Source: Datura wrightii (lineage: Eukaryota > Streptophyta > Magnoliopsida > Solanales > Solanaceae). Taken from it: a stretch of 64,000 nt of DNA. Under the pieces are notes generated by a model. The model was not told the origin of the DNA. It made no database searches and worked only from the letters and a program-made list of their open reading frames with translations. Shown piece after piece: positions 45,546 to 57,488 of the stretch (its first letter is position 1; each line of letters begins with the position of its first letter). Location: NCBI GenBank assembly GCA_035772735.1, contig JASDFA010000001.1, positions 59,473,001 to 59,537,000 on the forward strand, in the 5' to 3' direction. Made by a program: the position numbers and the translations under genes.

Positions 45546-47304
45546 AGGACTGGCATGGTCCTTTTTCCAGCGAATTTCCTAAGGGTGTTTCAGTAATTTC
45601 CTAAATTTATAGACCCTAAACTACGTCGTTTTGGGTCTTAGTCAGGGGTTTTAGAGGGTGTAACAGATGGTTTATTTCATTTCACTCATCACCTCAAAAA
45701 AATTTAGAACGTAAAATATCTCAGAAAGACTAAGAGTAGAAGCTAGGGCAATCGAATTCTTCTTAGATATTTCAAGGAATTCTCTCAAGGATTTCCATCA
45801 CCAGGTATGTGGGAATTCAACAAGGGAATAGTTCTTCACTTGTGTCCCCAAAAATCTACCCTGTCTTCTCTATCAATTCTAGCCTTGAAACTTTTGATTG
45901 TGAAGATATTATCTGTCAGAATTTGTTTAATTCATGTGGAATATTATTTTATGTTTATTGTAGATATTTTCCAGCAGTTTGAGACTGTATTGATGCTTGC
46001 CCCTGTAAAGTAAACTTTATCCCTAGCTCTTGAATGCAGAAAAACTAGAGTCTTACATTAGTAATTAAATATCAAAATTTGCTTGATTCTATCAGTGTTG
46101 GGGATCCTTGTATTTAAACTCATCAGATTTATGTTAGTTCAATTTTAGTCAAAACGTACAATACTCAATGTTAGTCAGAAATGTCAACTGATTAGCTTGA
46201 CTACAAAAATTCTCAAGGTGTCAGTAGTGCCTCCCAGTTATCAAAATTAAACTTAGTATCAGTTTTTAGTGGTTCTTTAGGCGATTATGACACTTTCAAA
46301 TAAGCAACTCTGACCAGCCTTAGGACCCCAGCTTTAGATTCAGTTTGTTCTTTAGAAGGTTACGACGCTTCCAAATAAGCAACTCTAACTAGTCTTAGAA
46401 CCCAGTTACATAATTCAGTCCAATAAGGCTCTCAAGGTACTTTCAGATAGGTATTCCTGACTAGTCTTGGGCCCCAATTTCGAGCTATCAACTTAGTAGT
46501 CAGTCTAGGACTATCCAGTGGGAGTAACACTTAGCACTGAGCAGACCGAGGTTCCAGCGCACCTAGGTTCCAAGAACTACATTGCTAGTGTAGGTTATAT
46601 TTTATTGGCCTCATGGCCCCAGACCTATTATCACCTAGTTCATGCTTTTATACCCTAGAAAAATATATTCGGTCCTACCGATAGGGTGTATACATCGGAC
46701 TCCACGTCTAGCTCATGTGGTTATATATTGGTTATAGACTCTCCCACTAGTAAGCTCAGCTCAGTCTAAGATTAGTCAGCTCAGTACAGTATTTCAGATT
46801 AGTACTTCAGATTTAGGGCATGTCCTTGACCATCAGACCGGGTCTCTCAAACTATCTCAGTTCTTGCAGTTGTTCAGTTCAATAGTTTCAGTTGGTCATT
46901 GCATGTCTTCTCAGTTTAGCATTGTTATTCCTTATGTATGGTTTCTATCACTTACTTAGTATATTCAAAGTACTGACACATACCTTTTATGTTGTATCAT
47001 TTTATGATACAGCTGCAAGTTCTCAAAAACAACACCGTTAGCCGACTTCGCTCAGACTTTCCCAGCAGCATCAGTGGTGAGTCCTCATCTTTCGAGGATG
47101 AAGATTATTTCCTTCAGTTCTGTTTCTTTTATTTAGACTTGGAGTTAGCTGGGGCCTTTCCCAGAAACTCATCAGTTGTAGTTGGCTTTCAAACACAGAC
47201 ATGGTTTCAGACTTTCAGTTTTGTTCAGATATTTTTTTTAAACTTTATGATTCAGCTTCATTCTCATGAATGTTTTATATTTTACTTTAAAGCTTCTACT
47301 ATTC

Positions 47305-47328
47305 ATATATATATATATGTGTGTGTGT
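47305..47328. repeat. (AT)n(GT)n microsatellite
   Basis: A compound dinucleotide run near the LTR end. It is absent from the F1 5' LTR end at the matching point. Confidence 0.9.
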
Positions 47329-47433
47329 TTACTCAGAATGTCAGTGTATGATAGACCAGGGGTTAAATTGGGGTTACTTATAACTCTAAGTACCGTGTTC
47401 CATCTAGGGTGTAGACTCAGGGCATGAAAAACT

Positions 47434-47445
47434 TGGTGTCAGAGC
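47434..47445 (+). other. Element F2 primer binding site, mutated
   Basis: TGGTGTCAGAGC differs by one base from the Met tRNA site in F1 (A to G). The LTR end before it is also altered (CATGAAA for CATGACA). Confidence 0.88.
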
Positions 47446-47646
47446 CAGGTTTAGAATATCCTCAGATGTCTAAAAGCCGCATCGAGTAGAGTCCCTTTCA
47501 TGGGTGTGAAGAGTGCCACACTTATGACAGGGAGGCTATGAGATGTTATTAGGAAAACTCACTTTTGTTCATACTCCTTATCGTGCGTTGAAATTCAATC
47601 CCAGAATCGTTCTCCTAACTCGTGCTCTATTTTGTTTAAGTGAATT

Positions 47647-49170
47647 ATGCCTCCACGACGTGGTAACGAAAGAAGGGCCAGTAACACTCACCGACCTACC
47701 CCACCAGCTCCAGCAGCCCCTCAGCGCGACTCAGTGTCCACCGCAGAGTTAAAGGCGGCTATCCAACTGCTCGCTCTGACAGTTATCAACTAGGTGAACC
47801 AACAGGTGGTTTCGATCAACAATAATGGGTCCACAGCAGTTGCTCGAGTGCGAGAATTCACTTGGATGAACCCTCCAAAATTTCCACGGATCTAAAGTGG
47901 GAGAGGACCCACAAGAGCTCATGGATGAGATTAGAAAGATCACCCGAATTATGGATGTTAGTTCTTTGGAGAGTGCCTACTTGGCTACCTACCTGCTGAA
48001 AGAGGTAGCCCAGATCTGGTATGAACAATGGGAGGAGGGGAGGCTAGCGGGAGTAGGACCGGTGGAATAGGAGGAGTTTACTATAGCCTTCCTTGACAGA
48101 TTCTTCCCTCGGGAGTTCAGGCAGGCGAAAGTGGCAGAGTTTATGAATCTGAAACAAGGAAACAGGATAGTAGATGAGTATGCACATGAGTTCACTAGGT
48201 TTTCTAAATATGCTCCAGAGATGGTAGCCGAGCCAAGGGCTCGCATGTTGAAGTTTGTGAATGGAGTTTCGAATTTGTTCCTTAAGGAGTGCAGGACAGC
48301 AATGCTTGTTAAGGACATCGATCTCTCTAGCCTCATAGTTCATGCCCAATAAAATTGAGGCAGAAAAATTAAAAGATTTGGAGCAGGAGAACAAATGTGA
48401 AAGAACCAACCAGTTAGATTATGGCCATCAGAGATCTGGCGATAATAGCCGCCCAGAGCAGCAGCAACAACAACAACAATAGAGGGCTCCACAACCCAGT
48501 TCAACCAGCACCCCTACTTTTCAATCCTGCAAGAATCGAAGAGGTGGAGCATCTGGCTCTCAGTCCCAGAGCTTCAGCGCCAGCAATCGCTACCAACTTG
48601 CCCTAAGTGTGGCAAGAACCATCTAGGAGAGTGTCTTCAGAATTGAGAGGGCTGTTTGGGCTGTGGATAGATTGGTCATCGGCTTAAAGAATGCCCGTTA
48701 GTAGGACGGGGGAGGTCACAATCACTACTTCAGTAGCTCCACTAGGCCAACCAGCTTAGCAGACCAACACTTCAGGTACGGATGGCGGCCAGCACCAAAA
48801 CCCTTTTTATGCATTTTCTTCTCATCAGGATCAAGAGAGCTCATCTGATGTGGTCACGGGTATGTTATGCCTTTTTTATCTAGACGTGTATGCCCTACTA
48901 GATCTAGGAGCCACACTTTTGTTCATGACTCCCTATGTAGCAGTCCAGTGCGATACCAGTTCATAGGTCCTCTCAGAACCATTCTCAGTCTCCACCCCAG
49001 TTGGCGAGTCAGTTAGAGCCAGCTGGGTGTATAGAAACTGCCCAGTCTCAATCTTGAATAAGGTCATTCCAGCTGATCTTGTAGAGTTATACATGGTAGA
49101 CTTCCACCTCATTCTTGGCATGGATTGGTTACACTACGGTTATGCCTCAATCAACTGTAGAACTAGGGTC
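47647..49170 (+). pseudogene. Element F2 gag and protease, broken
   Basis: Starts at the ATG at 47647 (MPPRRGNERRAS). The gag core lies near 48070-48350, where FMNLKQGNRIVDEYAHEFTR and FSKYAPEMVAEPRARMLKFV are readable from 48131. The zinc-finger end near 48600-48695 has LPKCGKNHLGECL and a damaged knuckle with stops. The protease keeps YALLDLGATLLFMTPYVA near 48890-48940. Gag is interrupted by stops and frame changes at 47790, 47880, 48068 and 48350. The region is homologous to F1 throughout, with many differences. Confidence 0.83.
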
Positions 49171-49229
49171 ATCAGGTTTTAGTTCCCTAATAAGCCAGCT
49201 TTAAAATGGATGGGGCAGTAGTTCATCAC

Positions 49230-50130
49230 CTAAGGGTAGGTCTATTTCCTACCTTAAGGCCAGAAAGCTTATTTCCAAAGGGTACATTTATCATTTAGTT
49301 CGGGTCAAAATATTCCAGCTCTGCGATCCCAACTATCCAGTCAGTCCCAGTTGTTAGCGTGTTCCCTGATGTGTTCCCTGAAGATCTCCCCGGAGTCCCT
49401 CCTAAGCGGGATATAGACTTCGTTATAGACCTTCTTCCAGATAATCAGCCCATCTCCATCCCTCATTACTGAATGGCTCCAGTGGAGCTTAAGGAGTTAA
49501 AGGAGCAGCTAAAAGACCTTCATGACAAAGGTTTTATCAGACCCAACATCTCTCCCTGGGGTACTCCAGTACTATTCGTGCAAAAGAAAGATGATACCCT
49601 CATAATGTGCATCGATTACAATCAATTGAACAAGGTCACAGTCAAGAACAGATATCCCCTAACCAGTATTGATGACTTGTTCGATCAGCTTCAGGGAGCT
49701 AGTTATTTCTCCAAAATCGATCTCAGGTCGAGGTATCGTCAACTAAGGGTCAGAGAGCGTGACATACCGAAAATAGCTTTCAGGACTCGGTATGGTCACT
49801 ACGAGTTCATGGTTATGTCCAATGCCTCTGCAGCTTTTATGGACCTGATGAACAGATTCTTCAAGTAGTATCTAGATATTTTCATCATTGTATTTATCGA
49901 CAACATTTTGGTATACTCCAAAAATGATTAAGAGAATGCTAATCACCTAAGAATAGTGCTTCAGACACTTAGAGACCGCCAGTTGTTCGTCGAGTTCAGC
50001 AAATGCGAATTCTAGTTGAAGTCCATGACATTCCGAGGTCATGTGGTCTTAGGTGAGGGTATTCAGGTTGATCCTCAAAAGATAGAAGTTGTGAAAGACT
50101 AGCCCAGACCTACCTCCCCAATCAAAATCA
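49230..50130 (+). pseudogene. Element F2 reverse transcriptase, broken
   Basis: The 131-codon frame at 49473-49868 covers LKDLHDKGFIRPNISPWGTP, CIDYNQLNKVTVKNRYPL and FSKIDLRSRYRQLRVRERDI. Two disabling changes are visible. The conserved SFGL(K/T)NAP block is shortened in frame to SNAS (12 bases lost near 49820). The second active-site aspartate is Asn (FIDN at about 49900). A stop follows at 49867 and others come later. Confidence 0.87.
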
Positions 50131-50740
50131 AAAGTTTCTTGTGTCTAGCCGGTTATTACCGACGCTTTGTGGAAGGCTTTTCCTCTATAGCATCCCCTCT
50201 GACTAGGTTGACTTACAAGAAGGTGAAGTTTCAGTTGTTAGATGCGTGTGAGAAGAGTTTCTAGGAGTTAACAACTTGACTCACTACCGCTCCAATGTTA
50301 ACCCTGCCAGAAGGATCAGATGGGTTTGTAGTGTATTATGATGCTTCTAGAGTTGGACTCGATTGCGTTCTAATGTAGCGGGGCAAGGTGATAACCTACG
50401 CCTCCAAACAACTCAAAATTCATGAAAAGAATTATCCAACTCATGACTTGGAATTGGCAGCGGTGGTGTTTACATTGAAAATATGGAGACACTACCTATA
50501 CGGGGCTCACATGGATGTTTTCACCGATCACAAGATCCTTCAGTATGTGTTCAGTTAGAAAGATCTGAATCTTCGCCAGAGAAGGTGGTTAGAGCTATTG
50601 AAGGACTATGATATGAGCATGCCATATCACTCGAGAAAAGCCAATATGGTGGCTGATGCCCTAAGCAGAGTGTCTATGGGGAGCATGAATCATGTTGAGG
50701 AATGCAAAAAGGAACTGGCAAAGGATATCCACAGATTAGC
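50131..50740 (+). pseudogene. Element F2 RNase H, broken
   Basis: AGYYRRFVEGFSSIASPLTR, VVYYDASRVGLDCVLM and DLELAAVVFTLKIWRHYLYG are readable in order, with the catalytic D of FTDHK kept. Several TAG codons replace Gln or Trp (near 50262, 50377 and 50557). The end shows NMVADALSRVSMGSM. Confidence 0.82.
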
Positions 50741-51958
50741 TTGGTTGGGAGTATAGTTGTTTGATACAGCTAAGGGTGGAGTAATGGTGCAAAGTTGATC
50801 AGATTCCACTTTAGTTGTGGAAGTTAGTCCATGCAGGATTAAGATCCCATACTACTTAAGCTAAAGGATGTAGTTCTCAGAAAAGAAGTTGAGGCTTTCT
50901 CCCAAGGTGGAGATGGTGTACTTCGTTACCAAGGTAGATTGTCCGTATGAAATGTGGACGCTCTGAGACAGTAGATACTAGATTCGCACACAACTCGAGA
51001 TACTCCATCCACCCTAGTGCTACTAAGATGTACCGCAATTTATAGGATATTTACTGGTGGAACGACATGAAGAGAGACATCCCTGACTTTGTAGCTAAGT
51101 GCCCGACCTGCCAGCAAGTCAAAGTAGAGCACCAGAGACCAGGTCTCAGGATATCAGCATATCCACATAGAAGTGGGAAGAAATAAATATGGATTTTATC
51201 ACGGGTCTACCTCAGACTCGTCGGCGACATGATTCAATTTTGGTGATAGTAGACCGGATGGCTAAGTCAGCACATTTCCACCCAGTTAAAATTACATATT
51301 TAGCTAAGGACTATGCTAGGATTTATATTCGGGAGTTATTCAGACTTCATGGAGTTCCCTTATCCATTATCTCAAACAAAGGTACCCAATTCACCTCTCA
51401 CTGCTGGAAGTCCTTTCAGAAGGGACTTGGTACCTAGGTCAAGCTCAACACAGTTTTTCACCCCTAGATAGATGGACAAGCTGAGCGGACTATTCAGACA
51501 CTAGAAGATATGTTGAAAGCGTGCATGATCGATTTCAAGGATAGTTGGGATGATCACTTGCCTCTCATCAAATTTGCGTACAATGACAGCTACCACTCCA
51601 GTATTCAGATGGCCCCATTTGAGGCATTGTATGGAAGGAGGTGTAGATCTCCTTTCGGGTGGTTTGAGGTTGGCTAAGCTACTCTAATTGGGCCATACTC
51701 AGTCCATAAAGCTATGCAGAAAATACAACCATCAGAGAAAGATTGAAAATAGCTCAGAGCCGTCAGAAATCTTATGCCGATGCGAGGAGAAGGGAATTAG
51801 AGTTTGCAGTGGATGACTGGGTTTATCTAAAAATTTCACCCATAAAATGGGTGATGAGATTTGGGAAGAAAGGAAAACTCAGTCCGAGATATGTGGGACC
51901 CTACAAAATTCTAAAGTGAATTGGCAAGGTAGCTAATGAGCTGGAATTACCCTAAGAT
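50741..51958 (+). pseudogene. Element F2 integrase, broken
   Basis: The zinc finger end (DFVAKCPTCQQVKVEHQRP) is near 51090-51140. The core at 51189-51437 reads MDFITGLPQTRRRHDSILVI and DYARIYIRELFRLHGVPLSI, then ISNKGTQFTSHCWKSFQKGL. The middle catalytic residue is lost: SDRG has become SNKG. A stop at 51435, and others in HP-IDGQAE, follow. The tail (KSYADARRRELEFAVDDWVY) is near 51765-51830. A stop precedes the chromodomain. Confidence 0.87.
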
Positions 51959-52250
51959 TTGGCATATGTGCACCCAGTATTCCATGTGTCACTATTAAAT
52001 AAATGCATTGGTGATCTAACTTTAGTTATGACATTGGACAGTGTAGGAGTGAAAGATAGTGTCTCTTACGAAGAGGTCCTAGTCCAGATCCTTGACCGTC
52101 AGGTTCGTAAGTTGAGGAACAAGGAAGTAGCTTCATTCAAAGTCTTGTGGAGGAATAAGCAGGTTGAGGGAGCTACATAGGAAGCCGAAGAGATATGATG
52201 GATAGATACCCACATTTGTTCTCTTCCGGCTCAGTTTCAGTTTAAGGTAT
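51959..52250 (+). pseudogene. Element F2 chromodomain
   Basis: MAYVHPVFHVSLLNKCIGDL, then DSVSYEEVLVQILDRQVRKL and FKVLWRNKQVEGAT. A TAG replaces the Trp codon of TWEAE at 52178, so the C-terminal helix is lost. Confidence 0.86.
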
Positions 52251-52407
52251 CAATTTCCTCCCTAAAACTCTTTTCAGTTTATGTGTTCCAGTTTTTTTCA
52301 TGTTTATGATTAGTGAATTTAGTTCAGCCATGTAATTCAGTTTAAAGGTAGTTATTCCATTATTTGAGTATAATGATTACACTTCTCTGCTTTCCTGTGT
52401 TTTTTCA

Positions 52408-52439
52408 ACATTCGAGGATGAATGTTCCCAAGTGGGTGA
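52408..52439 (+). other. Element F2 hairpin and polypurine tract, split by element E
   Basis: acattcgaggatgaatgt (52408-52425) is followed by TCCCAAGTGGGTGA, where element E begins. The expected next bases (ATATTGTAATGCCCC) resume at 63641. Confidence 0.85.
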
Positions 52440-53708
52440 TGTCACCCAAATTGCACCTCGCAATTGAGATATAAGCGGTCCATTTTCAAATATAGAACCC
52501 AACATAGGTTGAGGTCGATCCCATAGGGAATATGGTAAGAACTTAAGTTAATGCGAATAACTATTACTACTGATTTACGTATTTCCAAAGGGGGAAAATA
52601 TAGAATGATATACAAAGTAAAATTGTTGAGTGCTAAAATTAAATTCAGTCTGTATTCAATTAACGATTTGACTAGGATTGTGTTCCCCAAGATTTCATAA
52701 CCACAAGGCTTTTACACTAGTGATCTATTCCGGTGTTTAACATGTAATATTGGTAAGTTAGGTTCACCTAAATGGTTGGTCCCCAATCTAGATGATTTTC
52801 ACCATGCAACTTGGTCCGTATACGGGTGTACTTTAGTTGACCCTTACCTTTAATATCGGATTAGCTATCTCCAAACAAGTTCGAACTATTAGATGAGGGT
52901 TGATAGCCTCAAATCTCCTTTGTTAATCCCTTTTCCCATTCTTTACCTCCTTTGTCCAGTAAGTAAGAATAAGGAAAGTCCTAGCATTTTCAACCGCCAA
53001 GAATCAATCAAAAGAAGGGGAAAACAATACATGCATAAAACCCCGTTAAAGAGTCACTATGTGTTTTTACCTTTGTGTGTTAATTCATCTTGGTTCCCAC
53101 AAACCTAGTTTATGGGTTTAGCTACTCATATTTGTATTATCACAATCACAAAATATTGAAGAAATCATAATTGCAACTTACAAATTATTGTAGAATAAAA
53201 ACCATGTAGATTGAATAAAACTCTAATGTTGCTTTTGTTTCTTGAATCAAGAACAATTGTATGAAAATCCTCTCAAAAATCGTTCTCTAATTGTCAAGAA
53301 ATTCATCTCAAAAATCGCCTAAAAATCCTTTTAGAATCGTCTACTAAAAATAAACCTAAATTGAGTATTTATAATTCTAAGAAATCCTTTTCCTAAATAA
53401 AACTGAAAATCAGGTCGGCAGTGGCCATGGACTAGGTGACGGGTCATTTGGTCTTCTGAAGAGTCGTTCCTTGCTTACATTAGTCGTTCTCATCATCGCA
53501 CCCAGTTGTGGCAACAGATCACCTAACGACTCGTCGTGCCTGAACACGAGTCGTTAGGTCCCTCGTGGACCAAATCCTTCACAACTCCAGTGTACTTCAC
53601 GGATGGTTCCAGTGGCCTGCCAATGAGTCTTTTCATCTCATGACGACTCGTTATGTTTGTTTTCAACTTCACTGGCCACTTTGTTGAAATTTTCTCTTCT
53701 ATTCCCAA
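52440..53708 (-). repeat. Element E 3' LTR, truncated
   Basis: Matches 62059 to about 63310 of the other LTR. The outer U3 part (about 320 bp) and the polypurine tract are missing. It keeps a TATTTATA/TATAAATA box (53366-53373). It also keeps a perfect 14-bp inverted repeat, 53521-53534 against 53546-53559 (ACCTAACGACTCGT / ACGAGTCGTTAGGT), and an exact ACGACTCGT at 53643-53651. Confidence 0.85.
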
Positions 53709-55299
53709 TGATTCGATGCTTCAAGCGGAAGAACTCTAGGAAACTTACAACAATCACAATTTTATATCAAAATTAAATTTTCTAACCCCTCCCTCATCGT
53801 ATCAACTCAAAACACTATGCATATGCAAAATTTCCAACCATAACACAGAGGAATCAAAACATGGAAAAATACTATCTCCTGCAACCACGTACATAAATCT
53901 ATAAAACTGCCCCAGACAATTTGTAGGCGATTTTGTTGACCAAATGCTCTCACCTCAAAGAAGTCCCACACTCACACATGTGTATATGATTATCTCAATA
54001 TATTTCTCTTGGAACTAGGTAAGATCCACTCACTCTCACAAAGAAATTCGAACTGCGTGCATACAATATCATAGGCTTGCCTTTACTTTCAATACCTCGA
54101 TTTTCGGACAAGTAGCTAGGATCACTATAAGACTTTCTAGGCTTGTAATGTAGGCTCGGGCTTGGGTATGGTACATATGGATTTAGTAGCTCAACCCTCC
54201 TTGGTACTACGCCTTTTGACTCCACTTTGCACCTTTATTTCTATTTTCTCCCTTTTTCCCTTTTTCCACTTTTCCTTTTCTTTGCTTTAGACACTATGGT
54301 GTAGTTTCTTTTTATTCAACACTCATTGATGTCACACATTATTTTTCTTTTCTTTTCTTGCTTTCTTGACAAAAAATTTAATTTTTCTTTTCATCATGCA
54401 TACCACATCTGCTCTTTTTTTTTTTGTTTTTCATTACCCAACTTTCTTTCCACCCGACTTTTCTTAATCACCCCTATAATAGCCACCCTCAACTTAGGCG
54501 ATTTGTCTGAGTTGAGGTTCACAATGCCCAAGGAGGGACCAGGGCCAAAACAGGTTTATTCATAATAAAATCAGGCAGGTGAATTGGTGTAAATAAAAAG
54601 AAAGGTCAATTCAAGCTCAAACATTTAGATAAAGGAATTTTTATTCACTTTTGATAGGTCTTTTAGGCTAAAGTGGACTTATAAATCAACAACGACCTAT
54701 GATCCTTTCCTAGTTTCTTATCTTCTATCTCGGTACAACTGACCAGGAAAGTTCTAGATTGACACACACAACCGAATTCAGCTATTTAACCTCACTCACA
54801 CATAGCACGGGTCAACATCATCACTTCCACCAATTGCTAGTTCAGGTACAGTCATACAATGATAAACAAGCTCGCAATTTCAACGCCATGCAAAGATTCA
54901 CAAAGGTTATACTTGTCAACTTTCACATACACATATACAAAATTTTCAGAGGGTAATCAAATTATCAACAACAGTGGATATCAAATTATCAACAACAGTG
55001 GATATCAAATTATCAACAATAGTTATTTTCAAAACTTTCAGCTCTTGACTGCTTTCAGTTTTCCTACTTTCTTCCAACTGACACAACAAACAAAAAATAA
55101 AATCCTAAACATGCCGGTTCTACTAGATATGAAAAACCCGAAGGAAAAGATATCCGGTAAGAAAAACCCTCGGGTTGTGTTTAGCAAAACAGAATGCACA
55201 GGTATCCCTCCCCTACCCCCATCAAGAAAGCATGCGTCGTCCTCAACGCATATATATTCCAAAAAAAAACTAAGGAAATAGGGAACATACCTGTGCGAC
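53709..55299 (-). other. Element E 3' non-coding region
   Basis: Between ORF3 and the 3' LTR. Parts match the A/B 3' region (for example 54030-54180 against 33590-33750). It includes pyrimidine-rich stretches around 54230-54470 and the tandem repeat at 54956. No coding signal is visible. Confidence 0.7.
54956..55022. repeat. 24-bp tandem repeat
   Basis: About 2.8 copies of a unit starting ATCAAATTATCAACAACAG. The first two copies are identical, indicating recent slippage. Confidence 0.93.
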
Positions 55300-57488
55300 C
55301 TAGGTGTCAGCTACCTGGTCGGTAGAGGGTGTAGATACGCCTCCAATATCATCTCCAAATTTACCAGCTTGAACCGGCGCATTCTCAGATCCTACAGAGC
55401 TCGTGCCTTTTCCACGAACTCTCGCTGCCTCAGTCTCGACTCTCTATCGAGCCTCCTCTCTCGATTCGTTCAGTGCTCTCTCCATCTCACTCTGCTCCCA
55501 TTTTTGCTGGCAGAGTAGAGAAGCATCATCATCAACACTTGCCTTCTCACGAGGCCTCTTCCCCTTGTCATGTGCCACCGGTTCTTCCATGATGAAATAA
55601 AAAATAGGTGGCAATTCCTCTTCAAACTCATCATCTATCATGGGGAGTACCGGTGGAGGTACTGCAGCTATCTATCATCCAGCCAAGTCCCACACCTCGG
55701 ATCGTAGGTTCCTAGCTCTGAGTACCATCTGGATAACTCCGATGCCTGTAACTGCGCAAGGCGCTCATTCATCCTCCTCTCAAAAGCATCCAGTCGCCCA
55801 TGCACTGAACTGGACAGTGTCTCCAACTCCTTTGACACCCACGGCTTAACCTGCTCCATCAAGACTTTGACCTGTAGAGCCGTGTGTGCATGCTGCTTCT
55901 CGGCCTTAGCTAGCCGCCTAGCCATATAAACCAAAAAACTCCTGTGAAACGATGACTAGACCGGATGTGGTGGCTCGTGGAGGCGCAACTGGTGGTCTCG
56001 GGGCTGTTGTATTAGATGAAGACTCAGGGACATCGGTAGGTGTGGAGGTATCCGCTACATCTATAGCCTCAGCTTGGCTATCTGTCACTCTGCCCTTCAC
56101 AGGCTCAGCTGCCAACTCAGCGAACTATGTTGCATCAGTTTGTATCCCGCTGCCAAAAGCCTCTGCTAATATTGTCGCTCCCGCATATGCAACTACCTGA
56201 GTCCTCGCCCTCAATACCGAATTTGTATCATCTAGAATCAGCCCGATATCGGTAATCTTCTGGACCACCACTCTCTGTTCCACTGATGGCAATACTGGTA
56301 CCTTTGACTCCTAATAGAGTCTACCAATCAAACATGGAAACGAAATGGTAGTGCCATCATTGATTGCCCGCTCTCGAATCTCCTCTGCAATATATCGCGG
56401 GAAGTTGATGGCATACCCCTCCATTATGCTAGCTACCAATGTTGCTCTATCAGGTGATAGTATATTGTCATTGCTGGTTGGTACCAGCCTGTGCCGAACT
56501 AGTGACCACCAAAACTTTGCCTGAAAATTCAATGTGGCCTTCTTTATCTGTGACTCTATACCATGTAGCCATTCTACTAGTGGACCTCTCGTAGCAATAA
56601 TCCTGGACAACCAAGTGTACTACTGGATGCGCTCCTGGCTATTCAACTCCTTTGTTTTGACCTTCTTCAGCTCAGATAGCTAGTGATCAAATTCTGATGT
56701 GTTCGATAGAGCTTGATAATCAAGCCCGTACAGCATTCTAGAGATCGTCCGCTTAGAAATGTCAACTAGAGTCTCTCTCACTAGCACCTGAGTCAATGCG
56801 AGCCTCTTCTTCCAATCCTGGCCCCCTAATGCCAACCACTGTAAGGTGGCTGCATATGCTGCATAGATTTCTCGCACTAAACATGGGCTATAGCTACCTG
56901 AAGGCTCGATCAACCACCTGAATTTGTATTTATCAAACACTGCCTGTAGCTCTGGCAAATATTTAAGCCCTGTAGTTACCAGCCTTGGCTCCTCATAAAT
57001 GCTCCTCTTTGGATTGCCTTTATCATTGGGAGCTATATCTCAATTGTATATAGCCCGCATGCCATGGACACACCATCTTCGTACATTTCTCGGTTTCTCA
57101 TTTGATGTGTCTGAGGTATCCTTCAACTTATTATCAGAGTCCCTTGCTGGGCATGTGATTCATCAACTCTCTCTATATTGTGACCAGTTGTGGGAGCCTC
57201 GGGAACCAGTGCAGCTTCAGCCCTAGCACTCTCATCAGTGCGGTTGGGCGGATCTCTTGCAAGAGGAGTGGGAGTATCAACCAGGGCTCTCGGATTTGAA
57301 CTTGGTTGAGCCCTATCCCTTGTAGATCTCCTCACTAGCTACTCCTCTGCTACTTCATATTCCTCCTCAAAGCCACTCAACTCTTCAGAGGATGATGGAT
57401 CATCACGCAATCTACGGTATGAGGGTTGATTGCACTCAGGTGCTTGCTTCTTTGTTGGACCCTTCTTTGGTGTACCTCTGGGAGCCAT
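55300..57488 (-). pseudogene. Element E ORF3 (Transposase_32-type domain), broken
   Basis: ATG at 57488 (MAPRGTPKKGPTKK). An acidic segment (PSSSEELSGFEEEYEVAEE) ends in a TAG. Further pieces are in changing frames: 56958-56680 (RWLIEPSGSYSPCLVREIYA) and 56610-56311 (ATLNFQAKFWWSLVRHRLVP, then TSNDNILSPDRATLVASIME and FPRYIAEEIRERA). A likely coiled coil lies at 55934-55668 (LDAFERRMNERLAQL), with a basic KGKRPREK near 55565. The domain order equals D ORF3 and the putative plant transposon protein family. The biochemical role is unknown. It is about 730 codons long if the frame were whole. Confidence 0.8.

Larger units (their letters stand above)
44037..47429 (+). repeat. Chimeric shared LTR between F1 and F2
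   Basis: 3393 bp against about 2.4 kb for a normal LTR of this family. The first part (44037 to about 45112) follows the F1 LTR order (compare 30265-30540). The second (about 45113-47429) restarts near the beginning of an F2-type LTR: 45113 onward matches 63790 onward. Segments such as CACCAGGTATGTGGGAATT therefore occur twice (44687, 45800). It serves as the 3' LTR of F1 and 5' LTR of F2. Confidence 0.82.

Noticed and set aside
53995..54225. Minus-strand frame in the E 3' region
   Set aside because: Lies in a region homologous to non-coding A/B sequence and has no domain.
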